From NCBI GenBank assembly GCA_033977485.1, contig CM066992.1:102560140-102624139 (forward strand): a stretch of DNA of 64,000 bases. The letters are read 5' to 3'. Below the pieces are notes generated by a model that made no database searches, had not been told where the DNA came from, and was given only the letters and a program-made list of their open reading frames with translations. Position numbers and translations under genes: made by a program. The DNA comes from Hydrangea macrophylla. Taxonomy: Eukaryota > Streptophyta > Magnoliopsida > Cornales > Hydrangeaceae. How positions within the stretch are numbered: the stretch's first letter is position 1; each line of letters opens with the position of its first letter. Shown in pieces: positions 9,476-19,119 of the stretch.

Positions 9476-12400
9476 TCATTCGGGCTCCGGCTCATAATTT
9501 ATCAGTTGCTCATACTCCAACCTAGGATTAGGTTTATAATCTAGATTAATGGTCTCCCATAACGTTGGATAATAAGACTTTAAATACTGACCATTGATTA
9601 ATCGGACATGTATCGTCCCATCTAAATCACGAAGCCTGTAAGCACCTCCTCTTTTAACATGGTGAACGATGAACGGGCCTTCCCAATTGACCGACCATTT
9701 ACCGTATCGATTATCCTTGTCTCCAATAGGTAACACGGCCTTCCACACCAAATCATCGGTGCAAAAAGATTTCTCTCTCACCCTTTTATTGTAAGCTCGG
9801 GCAGCCCGTTGTTTTTGTACTTTTAATGCATCCAAGGCCATTAGCCTCATTTCATCAAGCCCTTCCAACTCAGCTACCATAGCCTCCGTATACTCAGCGG
9901 GCTCTAGTTGATTCTGTAAAGCCCTTCTGGCCGATCGGACTGTAACTTCCATAGGTAACATCGCGTCATGCCCGTAGGTCAGCATGAACGGTGTAACCCC
10001 AGTACTTGATCTTTTTGACGTCCGATAGGCCCATAATGCTTCGGACAGAAGCTTATCCCATTCCCTAGGATTCTCCACGATCATCTTTTCAATGATCCCT
10101 TTAAGGATCTTGTTAGTAGACTCGGCCTGCCCATTAGCCTGTGCATAGTAAGGTGTAGAATTAAGAATCTTGATTCCCCTACTTTCTGCAAAGGCGGATG
10201 TCTCCGACCCTGTAAACACAGATCCTTGATCGGCCGTGATTGTTTCTGGAAGGCCGAACCTATGGATAATGTGTTCTTCAATGAATTTTATGACGGTGGC
10301 TTGTGTCACCGTTCTACAAGGTATGGCCTCGGCCCACTTGGTAAAGTAGTCCGTAGCCACTATTATGAAACAATGTTGGCCGGATGATGGCGGTAAAACT
10401 TTGCCAATCAAATCCATCGCCCATCCCCTAAACGGCCATGGCTTGATTATGGGTTGCAATACTTTGGCCGGCACATGTTGAATCGGACCATGCTTTTGAC
10501 AAGGTTGACAACCTTTGGCATAGCTGATGCAGTCTTTCAACATGCCAGGCCAATAATAATTATACCTCCTCAATAGCCACTTCATCTTGGTGCCGGCTTG
10601 ATGTGCTCCACATATCCCTTCGTGTACTTCGGCCATAACCTGCATGGCCTGCTTCTTCCCCAAGCACCTCAGAATCACGTCATCCCCGATCGGTTTCTTG
10701 AATAATTCCCCATCTAGTACCACAAATCGGACTGCAAACAACCTGACTCGCCGGTCCACTCTGACATTTGGGTGACTCAAGTATTCAATAATAGGAACTC
10801 GCCAATCGCTGTCCTCCATCAAGACCGAATTGGTAGTAGCGTACCAACCCCTCTTTGCCACGGACGGTAATGACCGGACATTGACCGTGATGAGTTGGTC
10901 TTCTGCATTCTTCTGGGAAGGTGAGGCTGATCCTGTCTTTGCCAACTTATCGGCCTCAGTATTGGTTGTTCTTGGGATATAGCTTACACTAATGTCATCA
11001 AATGCTTCCATGAGCTGAGTAGCAACTGCATGGAATGGGCATAACTCCCAACTCCTTATTTGAAACTCCCCAGCAATCTGTCCGATCACCAAACCCGAGT
11101 CGCCTTTTATATGCACAGAAGATGCCCCCATTTCAAGGAGTATTTCTAGTCCGATTATAAGTGCTTCGTACTCGGCCTGATTGTTAGTGCATTTGAAGTC
11201 AAGCCGAAAAGACATTTTTGTCTTTTTGTACTTGGGTGATACAATTACCACCCCTGCCCCAGCACCTTCTGCATTTTTGGACCCATCAAAGATTAAAGTC
11301 CATGGGACTAAGGATGTGCTCAATACTTTAGGTGTTGGAGGCAGTGTTCCCAAATCAGCAGGATCTGGGTGATCAGCCAAGAAATTGGCTATGGCCTGGC
11401 CTTTTACCGATTGCTGTGAACGGTATTGGATGGCAAACTCCATCAAGGCCAAGGTCCATTTCCCAATTCGGCCTCTCATGATTGGTCTTGATAGCATGTA
11501 TTTTATCACATCCGTTTGACATATTATATAAGTGGAAACAGGAAGCATATATGTTCTCAACTTCTGTGAAGAAAAATACAAAGCCAAGCATAACTTCTCA
11601 ATCGGCGCATAACGCTGCTCGATTGGAGTCAGAATTTTACTTAAATAGTAAACGGCCTGCTCGTTACCTTGCTCATTATCTTGAGCTAGCATACTACCTA
11701 TAGAGCAATCAGAAGCCGATATATACAATTTTAAAAACCTACCCTTTTTTGGTGGCATTAACACTGGAGGCATTGACAGATACTGTTTGATTCCTTCAAA
11801 GGCTAGTTGATGGCTGTCTTCCCACTTGAAGTCTTCATCGGTCTTGATCTTCAATAGTGGGGTCCATATTTGGGTCTTCCCTGCACAGTTTGATATGAAT
11901 CGTCTTAAGAAATTGATTTGCCCGAGCAATCTCTGGAGTTCCTTCTTATTAGCAGGCGGTTTTGCTGCTTGGATAGCCCGAGCCTTATTTGTATCAATCT
12001 CTATCCCCCTCTGATGTACCAGGAACCCTAAGAAATTTCCTGCTGTAACACCGAACGCGCATTTGAGAGGGTTCATTTTTAATCCGTGAGCCCGCATTCT
12101 TTCAAACGCCTTTTCCAAATCTCTCAAATGGTCGGTGTAATTCCCTGACTTTACCACTACATCATCTATGTAAACTTCCATGAACTGCCCGATCATGTCA
12201 TGGAAGATTGAATTCATTGCCCGCTGATAAGTGGCTCCAGCGTTCTTGAGTCCGAAAGGCATGACAACCCACTCAAAGGTTCCAATTGCCCCCGGGCACC
12301 GAAAAGCAGTCTTCGGGACATCCTCTTCGGCGATGTAAATCTGGTTATACCCCGAATGCCCGTCCATTATTGACAGAATTTTGTGTTTAGCGGCCGAATC

Positions 12401-13069
12401 GATTAACTGATCGGCCATTGGCATAGGATACTCATCTTTTGGGGTCGCTAAGTTTAAATTTCTGAAGTCTATGCAAACCCTTAGCTTCCCATTCTTCTTC
12501 ACTACTGGCACTACATTCGAGACCCATTCGACATATCGGGCTGTCCGAATGAAGCCAGCGTTTAGTAATCGTTCGATCTCTTCTTTCACCTTCAGTGTCA
12601 CTTCTGGTGACATGCGCCGAGGCAACTGTTTGAACGGCCTGAACCCCGATTTAATTGGCAATCGGTGTTCCACCAGTTCTCTTGACAGACCCGGCATCTC
12701 ATCATACTCCCAAGCAAAACAATCCTTATATTTATGCAAGAGTACAATCATATCGGCCTGACCCTGAGGATCCAACATCTGACTCACATAGGTAGGCTTG
12801 TGCTCCCCTTCTCCGCCTAAGTTGACTTCCAAGAGAGGGTCCTGGACATCGGCCTTAAGATCATCCAGCTTAGCCGTGGCCGTTTCCAACTCATGTACCT
12901 GAATCTCTTCTTCTCTTGGGGCCTCTTCTTCGTAAATGCAATCAGCCAGATTGATTGTTCCGTCAATAGGGCCGATTTCTAATCTTCGGTCGGCCAAGAA
13001 TGCACACCATCTGGCCATGCTGGCTCTTAAGGCCAGCAGCTTCCGTTCTTCAATTGTCGTAATCCCCAT
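9476..13069 (-). CDS. pol: Tat pol: reverse transcriptase, two RNase H domains, integrase
   Basis: 1,197 codons without a stop. The reverse transcriptase spans about residues 160-350, with YIDD at 300-303. The first RNase H (about 440-570) reads YISASDCSIG, so serine stands where the first catalytic aspartate is expected. A second, archaeal-type RNase H follows (about 595-720, starting near IFDGSKNAEGAGAG), as is usual in the Tat clade, where the first domain has become a tether. The integrase has an HHCC zinc site (HEGICGAHQAGTK to CQPCQKHG, about 810-860), then a DDE core including WAMDLIG and ADQGSVF. It starts in a 20-bp overlap with the protease frame, one base out of step, so it needs a frameshift or re-initiation. 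It copies element RNA to DNA and inserts it. It looks intact. Confidence 0.93.
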   Translation of the reverse strand: MGITTIEERKLLALRASMARWCAFLADRRLEIGPIDGTINLADCIYEEEAPREEEIQVHELETATAKLDDLKADVQDPLLEVNLGGEGEHKPTYVSQMLDPQGQADMIVLLHKYKDCFAWEYDEMPGLSRELVEHRLPIKSGFRPFKQLPRRMSPEVTLKVKEEIERLLNAGFIRTARYVEWVSNVVPVVKKNGKLRVCIDFRNLNLATPKDEYPMPMADQLIDSAAKHKILSIMDGHSGYNQIYIAEEDVPKTAFRCPGAIGTFEWVVMPFGLKNAGATYQRAMNSIFHDMIGQFMEVYIDDVVVKSGNYTDHLRDLEKAFERMRAHGLKMNPLKCAFGVTAGNFLGFLVHQRGIEIDTNKARAIQAAKPPANKKELQRLLGQINFLRRFISNCAGKTQIWTPLLKIKTDEDFKWEDSHQLAFEGIKQYLSMPPVLMPPKKGRFLKLYISASDCSIGSMLAQDNEQGNEQAVYYLSKILTPIEQRYAPIEKLCLALYFSSQKLRTYMLPVSTYIICQTDVIKYMLSRPIMRGRIGKWTLALMEFAIQYRSQQSVKGQAIANFLADHPDPADLGTLPPTPKVLSTSLVPWTLIFDGSKNAEGAGAGVVIVSPKYKKTKMSFRLDFKCTNNQAEYEALIIGLEILLEMGASSVHIKGDSGLVIGQIAGEFQIRSWELCPFHAVATQLMEAFDDISVSYIPRTTNTEADKLAKTGSASPSQKNAEDQLITVNVRSLPSVAKRGWYATTNSVLMEDSDWRVPIIEYLSHPNVRVDRRVRLFAVRFVVLDGELFKKPIGDDVILRCLGKKQAMQVMAEVHEGICGAHQAGTKMKWLLRRYNYYWPGMLKDCISYAKGCQPCQKHGPIQHVPAKVLQPIIKPWPFRGWAMDLIGKVLPPSSGQHCFIIVATDYFTKWAEAIPCRTVTQATVIKFIEEHIIHRFGLPETITADQGSVFTGSETSAFAESRGIKILNSTPYYAQANGQAESTNKILKGIIEKMIVENPREWDKLLSEALWAYRTSKRSSTGVTPFMLTYGHDAMLPMEVTVRSARRALQNQLEPAEYTEAMVAELEGLDEMRLMALDALKVQKQRAARAYNKRVREKSFCTDDLVWKAVLPIGDKDNRYGKWSVNWEGPFIVHHVKRGGAYRLRDLDGTIHVRLINGQYLKSYYPTLWETINLDYKPNPRLEYEQLINYEPEPE

Positions 13070-14567
13070 GGACGTCTTCTTGTTCTACGATCTCGATCGG
13101 CCTTGATTCTTCTGTCCGACTGAGATTATGGAAATATGCCTTGATGTCCGACGAACTTCCTTTAAGGAAGGTCGCTGTATTTGGCCTTCCCAATTTGTTA
13201 CACCCCAACAACTTCACTGGCCCGATGTCATCTTCATACAAAACTGCATCGGCCGTCTGCACCCGGGCTACAAAGGGCTTGGTGTCTGCCCCTACCACTT
13301 CCACCTCATCTCCTCTCCAGAAAATTAACAACTGATGAAGGGTGGAGGGAATACAATAGTTTGGGTGTATCCAATCCCGGCCTAATAAAGCATTATAGGC
13401 CGCTGAAGTTTCCACGATGAAAAACGCTGTCATGACCGTTTTGCTGCCAACGGTCAGTTCCAAGGGTAGAATCCCCTTCGTCCTTGAAGGTGCCCCCGTG
13501 AAGCTTTGGACATTCATTTCTGTCGGAATCAGCTCCGACTCCGATTTCTGCAAGATCCTTAACATGATTTGGGGCATTATGTTGATAGTAGACCCCCCAT
13601 CAATCAGAATCCTGTTTATCGGGACGCCCTCTATGTGCCCCTTTACATACAATGGCTTTAGATGTTGGGACATCTGGTGCGTTGGCTTCTCAAACACCAC
13701 TTTAACTGGTCCGGTCTTCACTCCTTCCTCAGTCTGTTGTTCCTTCGGCCTTAAGATAGTAATCTTTGGCCGATCGGTCTGCCCATTGGTGGCGTCCACA
13801 CTTTTGCTAGTGGCTTCCACCACTTTAGGCTTAACGACCTCTCCCCCGTTCCACAAGTTTTCTTCCCCCACGGCCGAGTCCTTAGCTGAGCCTTCAACCA
13901 CATCCCCTTCCATGGCCGATGGTTGATCCGGCTTGGCCATGAAAGACAGGGGTAGCGTGAACACCATGTTCGAAGACAGGCCTACTGGAATTGTCCCGAA
14001 TTGGATTGGCGAAAAACTAGAATCCGACCCATCTCCTTCGGACTCAATCATCTTGTCCACCGTATTTGTCCCCTTTTCCTGTGAACTTTCTGGTCGGACT
14101 CTCTCCTTCCGAGGTTCGGTGGGAGCATTCGGACCCCCTACCTGATTCTTCAACAACTGGCGTTCCCGCTCGGCCTGTCGCATTCTCTGATATCTTCTTT
14201 TCTGGGACTTGCTATATTGCGGCCGTGCTGGGAACTTGGAGTGTTCAGCTCTATGCCATTTTTGATCTTCTACCCTAGGCGGTAGCACCATCCTCGGGCT
14301 CCTTCCAGAAATTGTTGCTTGTATCCGAGGCCTTGGAATCACTTGGGAACTACTTTCCCCCAGTCGGCCGTATTCTCTCTGGCCAACTTGGTATTCCGAC
14401 GGATGTTTTGCACGCCACTCGGGCTTGGCCTGGCCTTGCCACGGTAATGACAATCTTTCATGTACGGACCTTCTCGGGCTTGAGCCCCGATGTTCATAGC
14501 TTCTCGGCCTCTTACTCGGGCTCGAGACTTCCTTCTTGATGTCGGCCTTGCACCTCGGGCAAAGGCC
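13050..14567 (-). CDS. Tat protease ORF, same frame as gag after one stop
   Basis: The first ATG is at 14453 (467 codons), but the frame is open up to the gag stop at 14568-14570, and gag and this ORF are in the same frame. It begins with a basic, low-complexity arm. The retropepsin domain lies in the middle, with ILIDGGSTINIMP (DGGS in place of the common DTGS, as is usual in this clade) and LLGRDWIHPNYC. A pepsin-type protease cleaves the polyprotein. A single TAA separates it from gag, so expression could use readthrough, or re-initiation at 14453. Its 3' end overlaps pol: the pol frame opens after a TAG at 13085-13087 and this frame stops at 13050, leaving about 35 bp for a shift. Confidence 0.88.
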   Translation of the reverse strand, partial: GLCPRCKADIKKEVSSPSKRPRSYEHRGSSPRRSVHERLSLPWQGQAKPEWRAKHPSEYQVGQREYGRLGESSSQVIPRPRIQATISGRSPRMVLPPRVEDQKWHRAEHSKFPARPQYSKSQKRRYQRMRQAERERQLLKNQVGGPNAPTEPRKERVRPESSQEKGTNTVDKMIESEGDGSDSSFSPIQFGTIPVGLSSNMVFTLPLSFMAKPDQPSAMEGDVVEGSAKDSAVGEENLWNGGEVVKPKVVEATSKSVDATNGQTDRPKITILRPKEQQTEEGVKTGPVKVVFEKPTHQMSQHLKPLYVKGHIEGVPINRILIDGGSTINIMPQIMLRILQKSESELIPTEMNVQSFTGAPSRTKGILPLELTVGSKTVMTAFFIVETSAAYNALLGRDWIHPNYCIPSTLHQLLIFWRGDEVEVVGADTKPFVARVQTADAVLYEDDIGPVKLLGCNKLGRPNTATFLKGSSSDIKAYFHNLSRTEESRPIEIVEQEDVHGDYDN

Positions 14568-16601
14568 TTATTCGATGAATTCCAGCTGTCGCCGTAGATC
14601 GGCTATCAGGTTATCGGTGCTAGATTTAGCCGTCCCTTCGTCAGCTTTCTGTACTTCCGTTTTGCGTTCTTGATGACTCTTTCGGAGGTCATGTATTGTA
14701 ACCTTTGGCCCATTGGTGGCCGAAGTAGCAATTTGTTTACCCTCCCTTTGTGTTGGCACAAGTTCTCCGTCAGATAAGTCAATCTTCAGCCTCGGCCTTG
14801 ACAGCTTAGTCAGGTCGGGCATCACCATGTTTGTGCCCGTAATCTGAGGAAAAGGATTCGCATCGATCCCCATTGCTTTGTCCGAGAATTTGAAGACCCC
14901 CTTCTCGACGTTTTCCTGTATAAAATTGCGAAAAACAACACAATTGTTAGTAGCGTGCTTCCAAGAATTGTGCCATTTACAATATTCTTTGTTCTTTATG
15001 TCATCGGCCTTTGGGATCCGATGACCTTCACTTAGCTTGATCACTTTATCAGCCAACAGGGCATCGAATATTTGATCAGCCATTGTTATATCGAAAGTAT
15101 AGTTTTTGCCCGCCTCGAACGCCATCTTCTTTGCAGCAGCGTTATTATTAACAGGCTTGTTCAAGGCGTTACATACGATTGGCCGTTTGCAAATTAGTTC
15201 GGCCATATCGCATTCTGTTTCAAGGTCACACTCTGCCAAGTGGACCTCGTAATTAGTATCTTTGTAATATGTTCCCTTGGAAGAGTTCTTCTTCTCCTGC
15301 TCATCCAAGAGAATGCGTTCATAGCGACCCGCCCGTGTGGCAAGCTCGAACAGATCACGGAAGTCATTGCCTTCAAACCTCTTGCGAAGCTCAAAGGACA
15401 TGCCCCCCATGGCCATCTTTGCATACTCCTCCTCGGGCAACACAGTCTTGCAGCGGTATTTTGCCTTTCGGAAGCGGGCTATGTATGTTTCCACGGTCTC
15501 CCCCACCAGTTGCATCATACGCGACAAATCTGCTAATGATGTCTCGGGCTCAGTCCTATAGAACTGTCCGTGAAACAACTCCTCCATCCCTTGCCAAGTC
15601 AACACCGAATTGGCTGGGAGGTTGACGTACCACAAAAACGCCATGCCCGTTAGCGAATTTGGGAAAAGTCTCAACTTCAATGGGTCACTGTGACCCACAT
15701 GGCCGCACTGAACAATAAAACGGCCAATGTGCTCAACTGAGGACTGTTCACTCTCTCCTGAGAATAGAGTGAAATTCGGTACCTTATACCCTTGAGGAAA
15801 TATGACTCGGTCAATCTCCGGCGGGTACGGCCGTCTGTAAGTCGGCCTTTCCAGTCTCCGCATAAACGGGCCATACTCCTCGTGTATGGCCGCTACCAGC
15901 TCCTCCCTATTGATGGGTTGGACTACGGGCTGAACATTCCTTATCGGGGGTATCAACGGCGGCGGTCCGTTCTGTTGATTATTCTGGACTTGATGGGTCC
16001 AAAACCCACCGTTGTTCCTCTGTCCCCCATTGCCACTCCCTTGGGGCTGTGTGTGGCCGACTGAACTTTCAGTCTGGCCAGCAGATCCTCCAAACCCTGG
16101 TGTCGCCGACCCGTTGGGATCGGTGACCACCATACTGCCAGCGTGGCCGGTCTGTGACTCAGATTGCTTTCCTGAGCCATTTCCGTCTCTTAGATTCGGA
16201 CAGACATATGGTGGGCTCTTCGGCTTATCGGACTCCAGCGAGGTACCCGAGCCCGAACCGTTGACCTGTTCTCCTCTCCCTCCGGCCTTATAAGTTTCAA
16301 TCAAATTTCCGATTGTTTCTGTCAGTCGGTCCAACTTCACGTGAGTGGTCCTGGTTTCATGGATCAAATCAGCCTGACTTTTATGGATATCGGTCGTTTG
16401 CTGCATGACCGATTTGAGGTTGCCCATAGAACCTATGAGCGCGTTGTACTCCTGCCACATGGGCTCTACATTGGCCCTCATGGCTTCCGAGATGGCTTCT
16501 AATGTGATACTACCGTCCTGTGGAGAACGGCCGGTGCTCTCCTCCGTGGGCGGATCCATAAGCTGATCGTCCTTTGTCGTCTTATCTTTCTTCGGAGGCA
16601 T
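14568..16601 (-). CDS. gag: Tat gag
   Basis: 677 residues. The start lies only about 15 bases beyond the primer binding site. The N-terminus is acidic and polar with a likely coiled coil at about 30-105, followed by a Gly/Asn/Gln-rich linker. The retrotransposon gag fold is at about 255-430, with the sequence LKLRLFPNSLTGMAFLWYVN. A zinc-knuckle-like motif lies toward the C-terminus, CKWHNSWKHATNNC, of type CX2HX4HX4C rather than CCHC. Gag forms the particle that packages element RNA. No internal stop is seen. Confidence 0.9.
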   Translation of the reverse strand: MPPKKDKTTKDDQLMDPPTEESTGRSPQDGSITLEAISEAMRANVEPMWQEYNALIGSMGNLKSVMQQTTDIHKSQADLIHETRTTHVKLDRLTETIGNLIETYKAGGRGEQVNGSGSGTSLESDKPKSPPYVCPNLRDGNGSGKQSESQTGHAGSMVVTDPNGSATPGFGGSAGQTESSVGHTQPQGSGNGGQRNNGGFWTHQVQNNQQNGPPPLIPPIRNVQPVVQPINREELVAAIHEEYGPFMRRLERPTYRRPYPPEIDRVIFPQGYKVPNFTLFSGESEQSSVEHIGRFIVQCGHVGHSDPLKLRLFPNSLTGMAFLWYVNLPANSVLTWQGMEELFHGQFYRTEPETSLADLSRMMQLVGETVETYIARFRKAKYRCKTVLPEEEYAKMAMGGMSFELRKRFEGNDFRDLFELATRAGRYERILLDEQEKKNSSKGTYYKDTNYEVHLAECDLETECDMAELICKRPIVCNALNKPVNNNAAAKKMAFEAGKNYTFDITMADQIFDALLADKVIKLSEGHRIPKADDIKNKEYCKWHNSWKHATNNCVVFRNFIQENVEKGVFKFSDKAMGIDANPFPQITGTNMVMPDLTKLSRPRLKIDLSDGELVPTQREGKQIATSATNGPKVTIHDLRKSHQERKTEVQKADEGTAKSSTDNLIADLRRQLEFIE

Positions 16602-16614
16602 GATTTGACACTGT

Positions 16615-16634
16615 GGGTCCCACTGGGCGTGCCA
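16615..16634 (-). promoter_or_regulatory. Primer binding site of the Tat element
   Basis: On the minus strand, four bases after the 5' LTR, the sequence is TGGCACGCCCAGTGGGACCC. It starts with TGG, the complement of the tRNA CCA end. The rest resembles, but does not perfectly match, a lysine tRNA site, so the tRNA identity is uncertain. Confidence 0.6.
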
Positions 16635-16638
16635 AAAA

Positions 16639-17803
16639 TGTTTGCTCTAATTTGCGCGGGCGTGCCAGAACCAATCAGTGGTTCGGTGTGTGTGTGTGTA
16701 AGCGTGCAAACTAATTTCCTATCTGCTTGTGTCAGTGATACACAAGGCTTTGGTAAATCTGACTTCTAAACTGGTGATTGTGTGTAGTGAGTAGGAAAGT
16801 ACCCTCACTAAAAGTCCTTTAGCAGTACTGAAGCGCACAAGCTAAAAAGTATCAAGTTTAAACGAGTTAAACAAATCACAAACGGTTTAATAAAAGTAGA
16901 TTTTATTAAATGCTTGGAAAACTAAAACAGATCTCAAGAACAACAGATTGGACTGATTATTCAAAAGAAACAGAGAATAAACATAACAAAAAGACAGACC
17001 TAATTGCTGTTAAAGTTAGGAAACAAAGACTTAGAAAAAGTGCTCTGAATGCCTTGAATGTGCTGAATACTGAATACTGAATGCTGTGTATGCTTTGAAC
17101 GTGATGAATGCTGTGTATGCTTTTGTCGAAGAGACGCGGAGTCCTTTGCTCGAAGGCCTGCCTCTATATTTATAGCGGCCTGAACTGATTCCTATTTGAA
17201 CTATAATTCCTTTTCCTACGCCCCAATCTACTGATTGATTGGCTAATTTGAAGGAATCCTTCTATATCACCATCTCCTTCCTTATCCAGAACTTACTTGA
17301 ATCAATCCCTTTAATTTAGGGATTAAATACTCCAATCCAGCTGGCAACTAACAACTCCTTTCCCAGACGGACTCCTGTTTCCAAAAAACTCTCAGATATG
17401 ACGTCATCATGCCAGCTACGAATAGTGACGCCCTGTCTTTCGTCAATCGATCTCCCCCTGTTGGATGAATCGGGCTCATGACTTTTTTCATGTCCGATCA
17501 TATTTCTTCCACTTCTTATGATCAATCGGACAAACTCTTCCTTTTCATCATGTCCGATCAGTTATAACGTTGCTTAAACAATTCATCGGGCTCTCAACAT
17601 GATGAGTTATGTTCTCATAGCCCGATGATGCTTACACTTGCCACATGCTTCCATCGGACTCTTCTCATCTCCCTACAGTTGTTTCCCCCATCGGGCTTAC
17701 CTCTTGAGTCCGATGAGTCATCACTACTTGCCTCAGCATCTCCTTCACCCAACTTCAACTCCACTCGGGCTCAAAAATCAATGACGGTTTTTGGGTGCAA
17801 ACA
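16639..17803 (-). repeat. Tat element LTR (its 5' LTR, promoter copy)
   Basis: 1,165 bp, equal in length to 4778-5942. It drives the minus-strand transcript. A clear TATA box, TATAAATA on the minus strand, lies at 17167-17174. It ends next to the target duplication GCTCC at 17804. Confidence 0.95.
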
Positions 17804-18276
17804 GCTCCTTTATTTATTATTAATTTTTTTTAGCCTTTTTGGGTTTTTTTATTTTGGAGCCTCGTTTTGCGTTTTATCTGTCTAAACAAAAATATATTGT
17901 AATATTATTTGTTGCCAAATATATAATGTTTGAATTAAACAATCATAACTTTCTCATTTTTTTTATTGGCCTTTTTGAGTGATTTTTTTTTTATTTCATG
18001 TATTTCTTCGAAAACTACGCATTGATGGAACTTGGAAATTTATAAAAACAGATAAGTTTGCTCTCCCAAGCACCCCATTTGGTGACCATGTGAAGCCGAC
18101 CACTTTGGATCTTTTGTTTATTCCCATTATGTCCATGAAAAGTGTTAGGTCCTACATGCTCACCTAATTGACAAAATTTGGATGAGCAAAAATGCATTCT
18201 TTGTGAGTAAAGATAATTTTTATTTCATATTTTTTTTTGGAGATCTAGTCAATTATGGATATAATTTTAAAAGAAA
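17804..18276. other. Host DNA between elements, degenerate tandem repeat
   Basis: This is the right flank of the Tat insertion site. The stretch near 17898-17985 (ATATTATTTGT, TTAAACAATCATAACTTTCTC) is a degenerate second copy of the sequence at about 4515-4556 continued at 17804. No gene was seen. Confidence 0.45.
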
Positions 18277-18407
18277 GGCCTCGTTTGTTTGCCGGATAAC
18301 TAAGGGGGATTAGACTAAAATAATCCTATCCGGGTCAATACTGTGTTTGTTTGTGTCTTTTCAGTATTAGTTAACTCAAGGTATTGTAATACTCTGGTGG
18401 TATCCAG
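18277..18407. mobile_element. Possible end of an old TIR transposon
   Basis: It begins GGCCTCGTTTGTTTGCCGGATA. The reverse complement of about 56729-56755 begins GCCTCGTTTGTTTACCAGATA, so the two could be the opposite ends of one DNA transposon split by the 37-kb E3 insertion. No matching target duplication was found. Confidence 0.3.
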
Positions 18408-18432
18408 GCCTAGGCTCTGATACCAAAAATCA
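18408..18432 (-). other. Stray primer-site fragment beyond the 3' LTR of E3
   Basis: GCCTAGGCTCTGATACCA plus AAAATC reproduces the sequence adjoining the other LTR at 43448-43472. Read on the minus strand it is a methionine-tRNA primer site. It should not follow a 3' LTR in a simple insertion. Confidence 0.7.
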
Positions 18433-19119
18433 TGTCACGCCCCGGAACGGCAAAAATAGAGAAAAATAAATTTTCTTTTTGGATCCAAAGGCAGCGACTA
18501 GTGAAGTCACACGATTGTCCACACCATGCAGTACTAAGCGACAATAAGTAAAGGAGATAACAAGAATGAAATCTAAGTTCTGGTTAACACAAAACTTAAT
18601 GTCAAAAAGGAGGTTACTAACTATTACACATCAGAGTCACGAATCAACACAAAATACAGCGGAAGTACAATTGTTAAGGCAACATATGCTTGATTACAAA
18701 AGGCCTGGAAAACAGTAAAGATAATTAAACTACAGTCTAGCCTAATCTTCAATTGGCGTAGGGGTAGTCCTCGGCGTAGTAGTCTTCCTCTACCTGACCT
18801 CCTTTGGGGTAGTCCTCCGTCGGGACATCGTAACTGGCATAGCAGTTCTCGCCTGCAGGTCCTTCACCTATATAGTCATAACCAGGGTGCGCTGTAACAT
18901 GGAAATGCCCAGTGGCATAAACGCCGTCAGTTTAATGAAAGCTGAATGAATTAGATACTAACAGGGTATCAACTATTGAAGTTATAACAAGTTATAAACG
19001 ATAACCATTAAGATTCAGTGAGGGTCACTACTTAATCATTCTGATGATCCAATTACTATCTTCTTACTTATTTTAAGACCGACAATACCTTATGATAGAA
19101 GAACAAACTCGACAATAGC

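Larger units (their letters stand above)
4778..17803 (-). mobile_element. Complete Ty3/Gypsy Tat-lineage LTR retrotransposon
   Basis: The element is 13,026 bp, with 1,165-bp LTRs starting TGTTTGC and ending GCAAACA, and a 5-bp target duplication GCTCC (4773-4777 and 17804-17808). Gene order on the minus strand is gag, protease, then reverse transcriptase, RNase H, archaeal-type RNase H and integrase. Beyond pol, in the opposite direction, is an extra gene with a plant mobile domain. The second RNase H and the antisense extra ORF are hallmarks of the Tat clade. Only one difference was seen between the LTRs (T near 5436, C near 17307), which implies a very recent insertion. It landed inside the 3' target duplication of the SINE at 4557. 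Confidence 0.95.

Noticed and set aside
12471..14539. Plus-strand ORFs opposite the Tat gag, protease and pol
   Set aside because: They are reverse-frame shadows; the minus-strand frames hold clear retrotransposon motifs. The plus-strand gene at 6229-9368 was kept because it has its own domain and introns.
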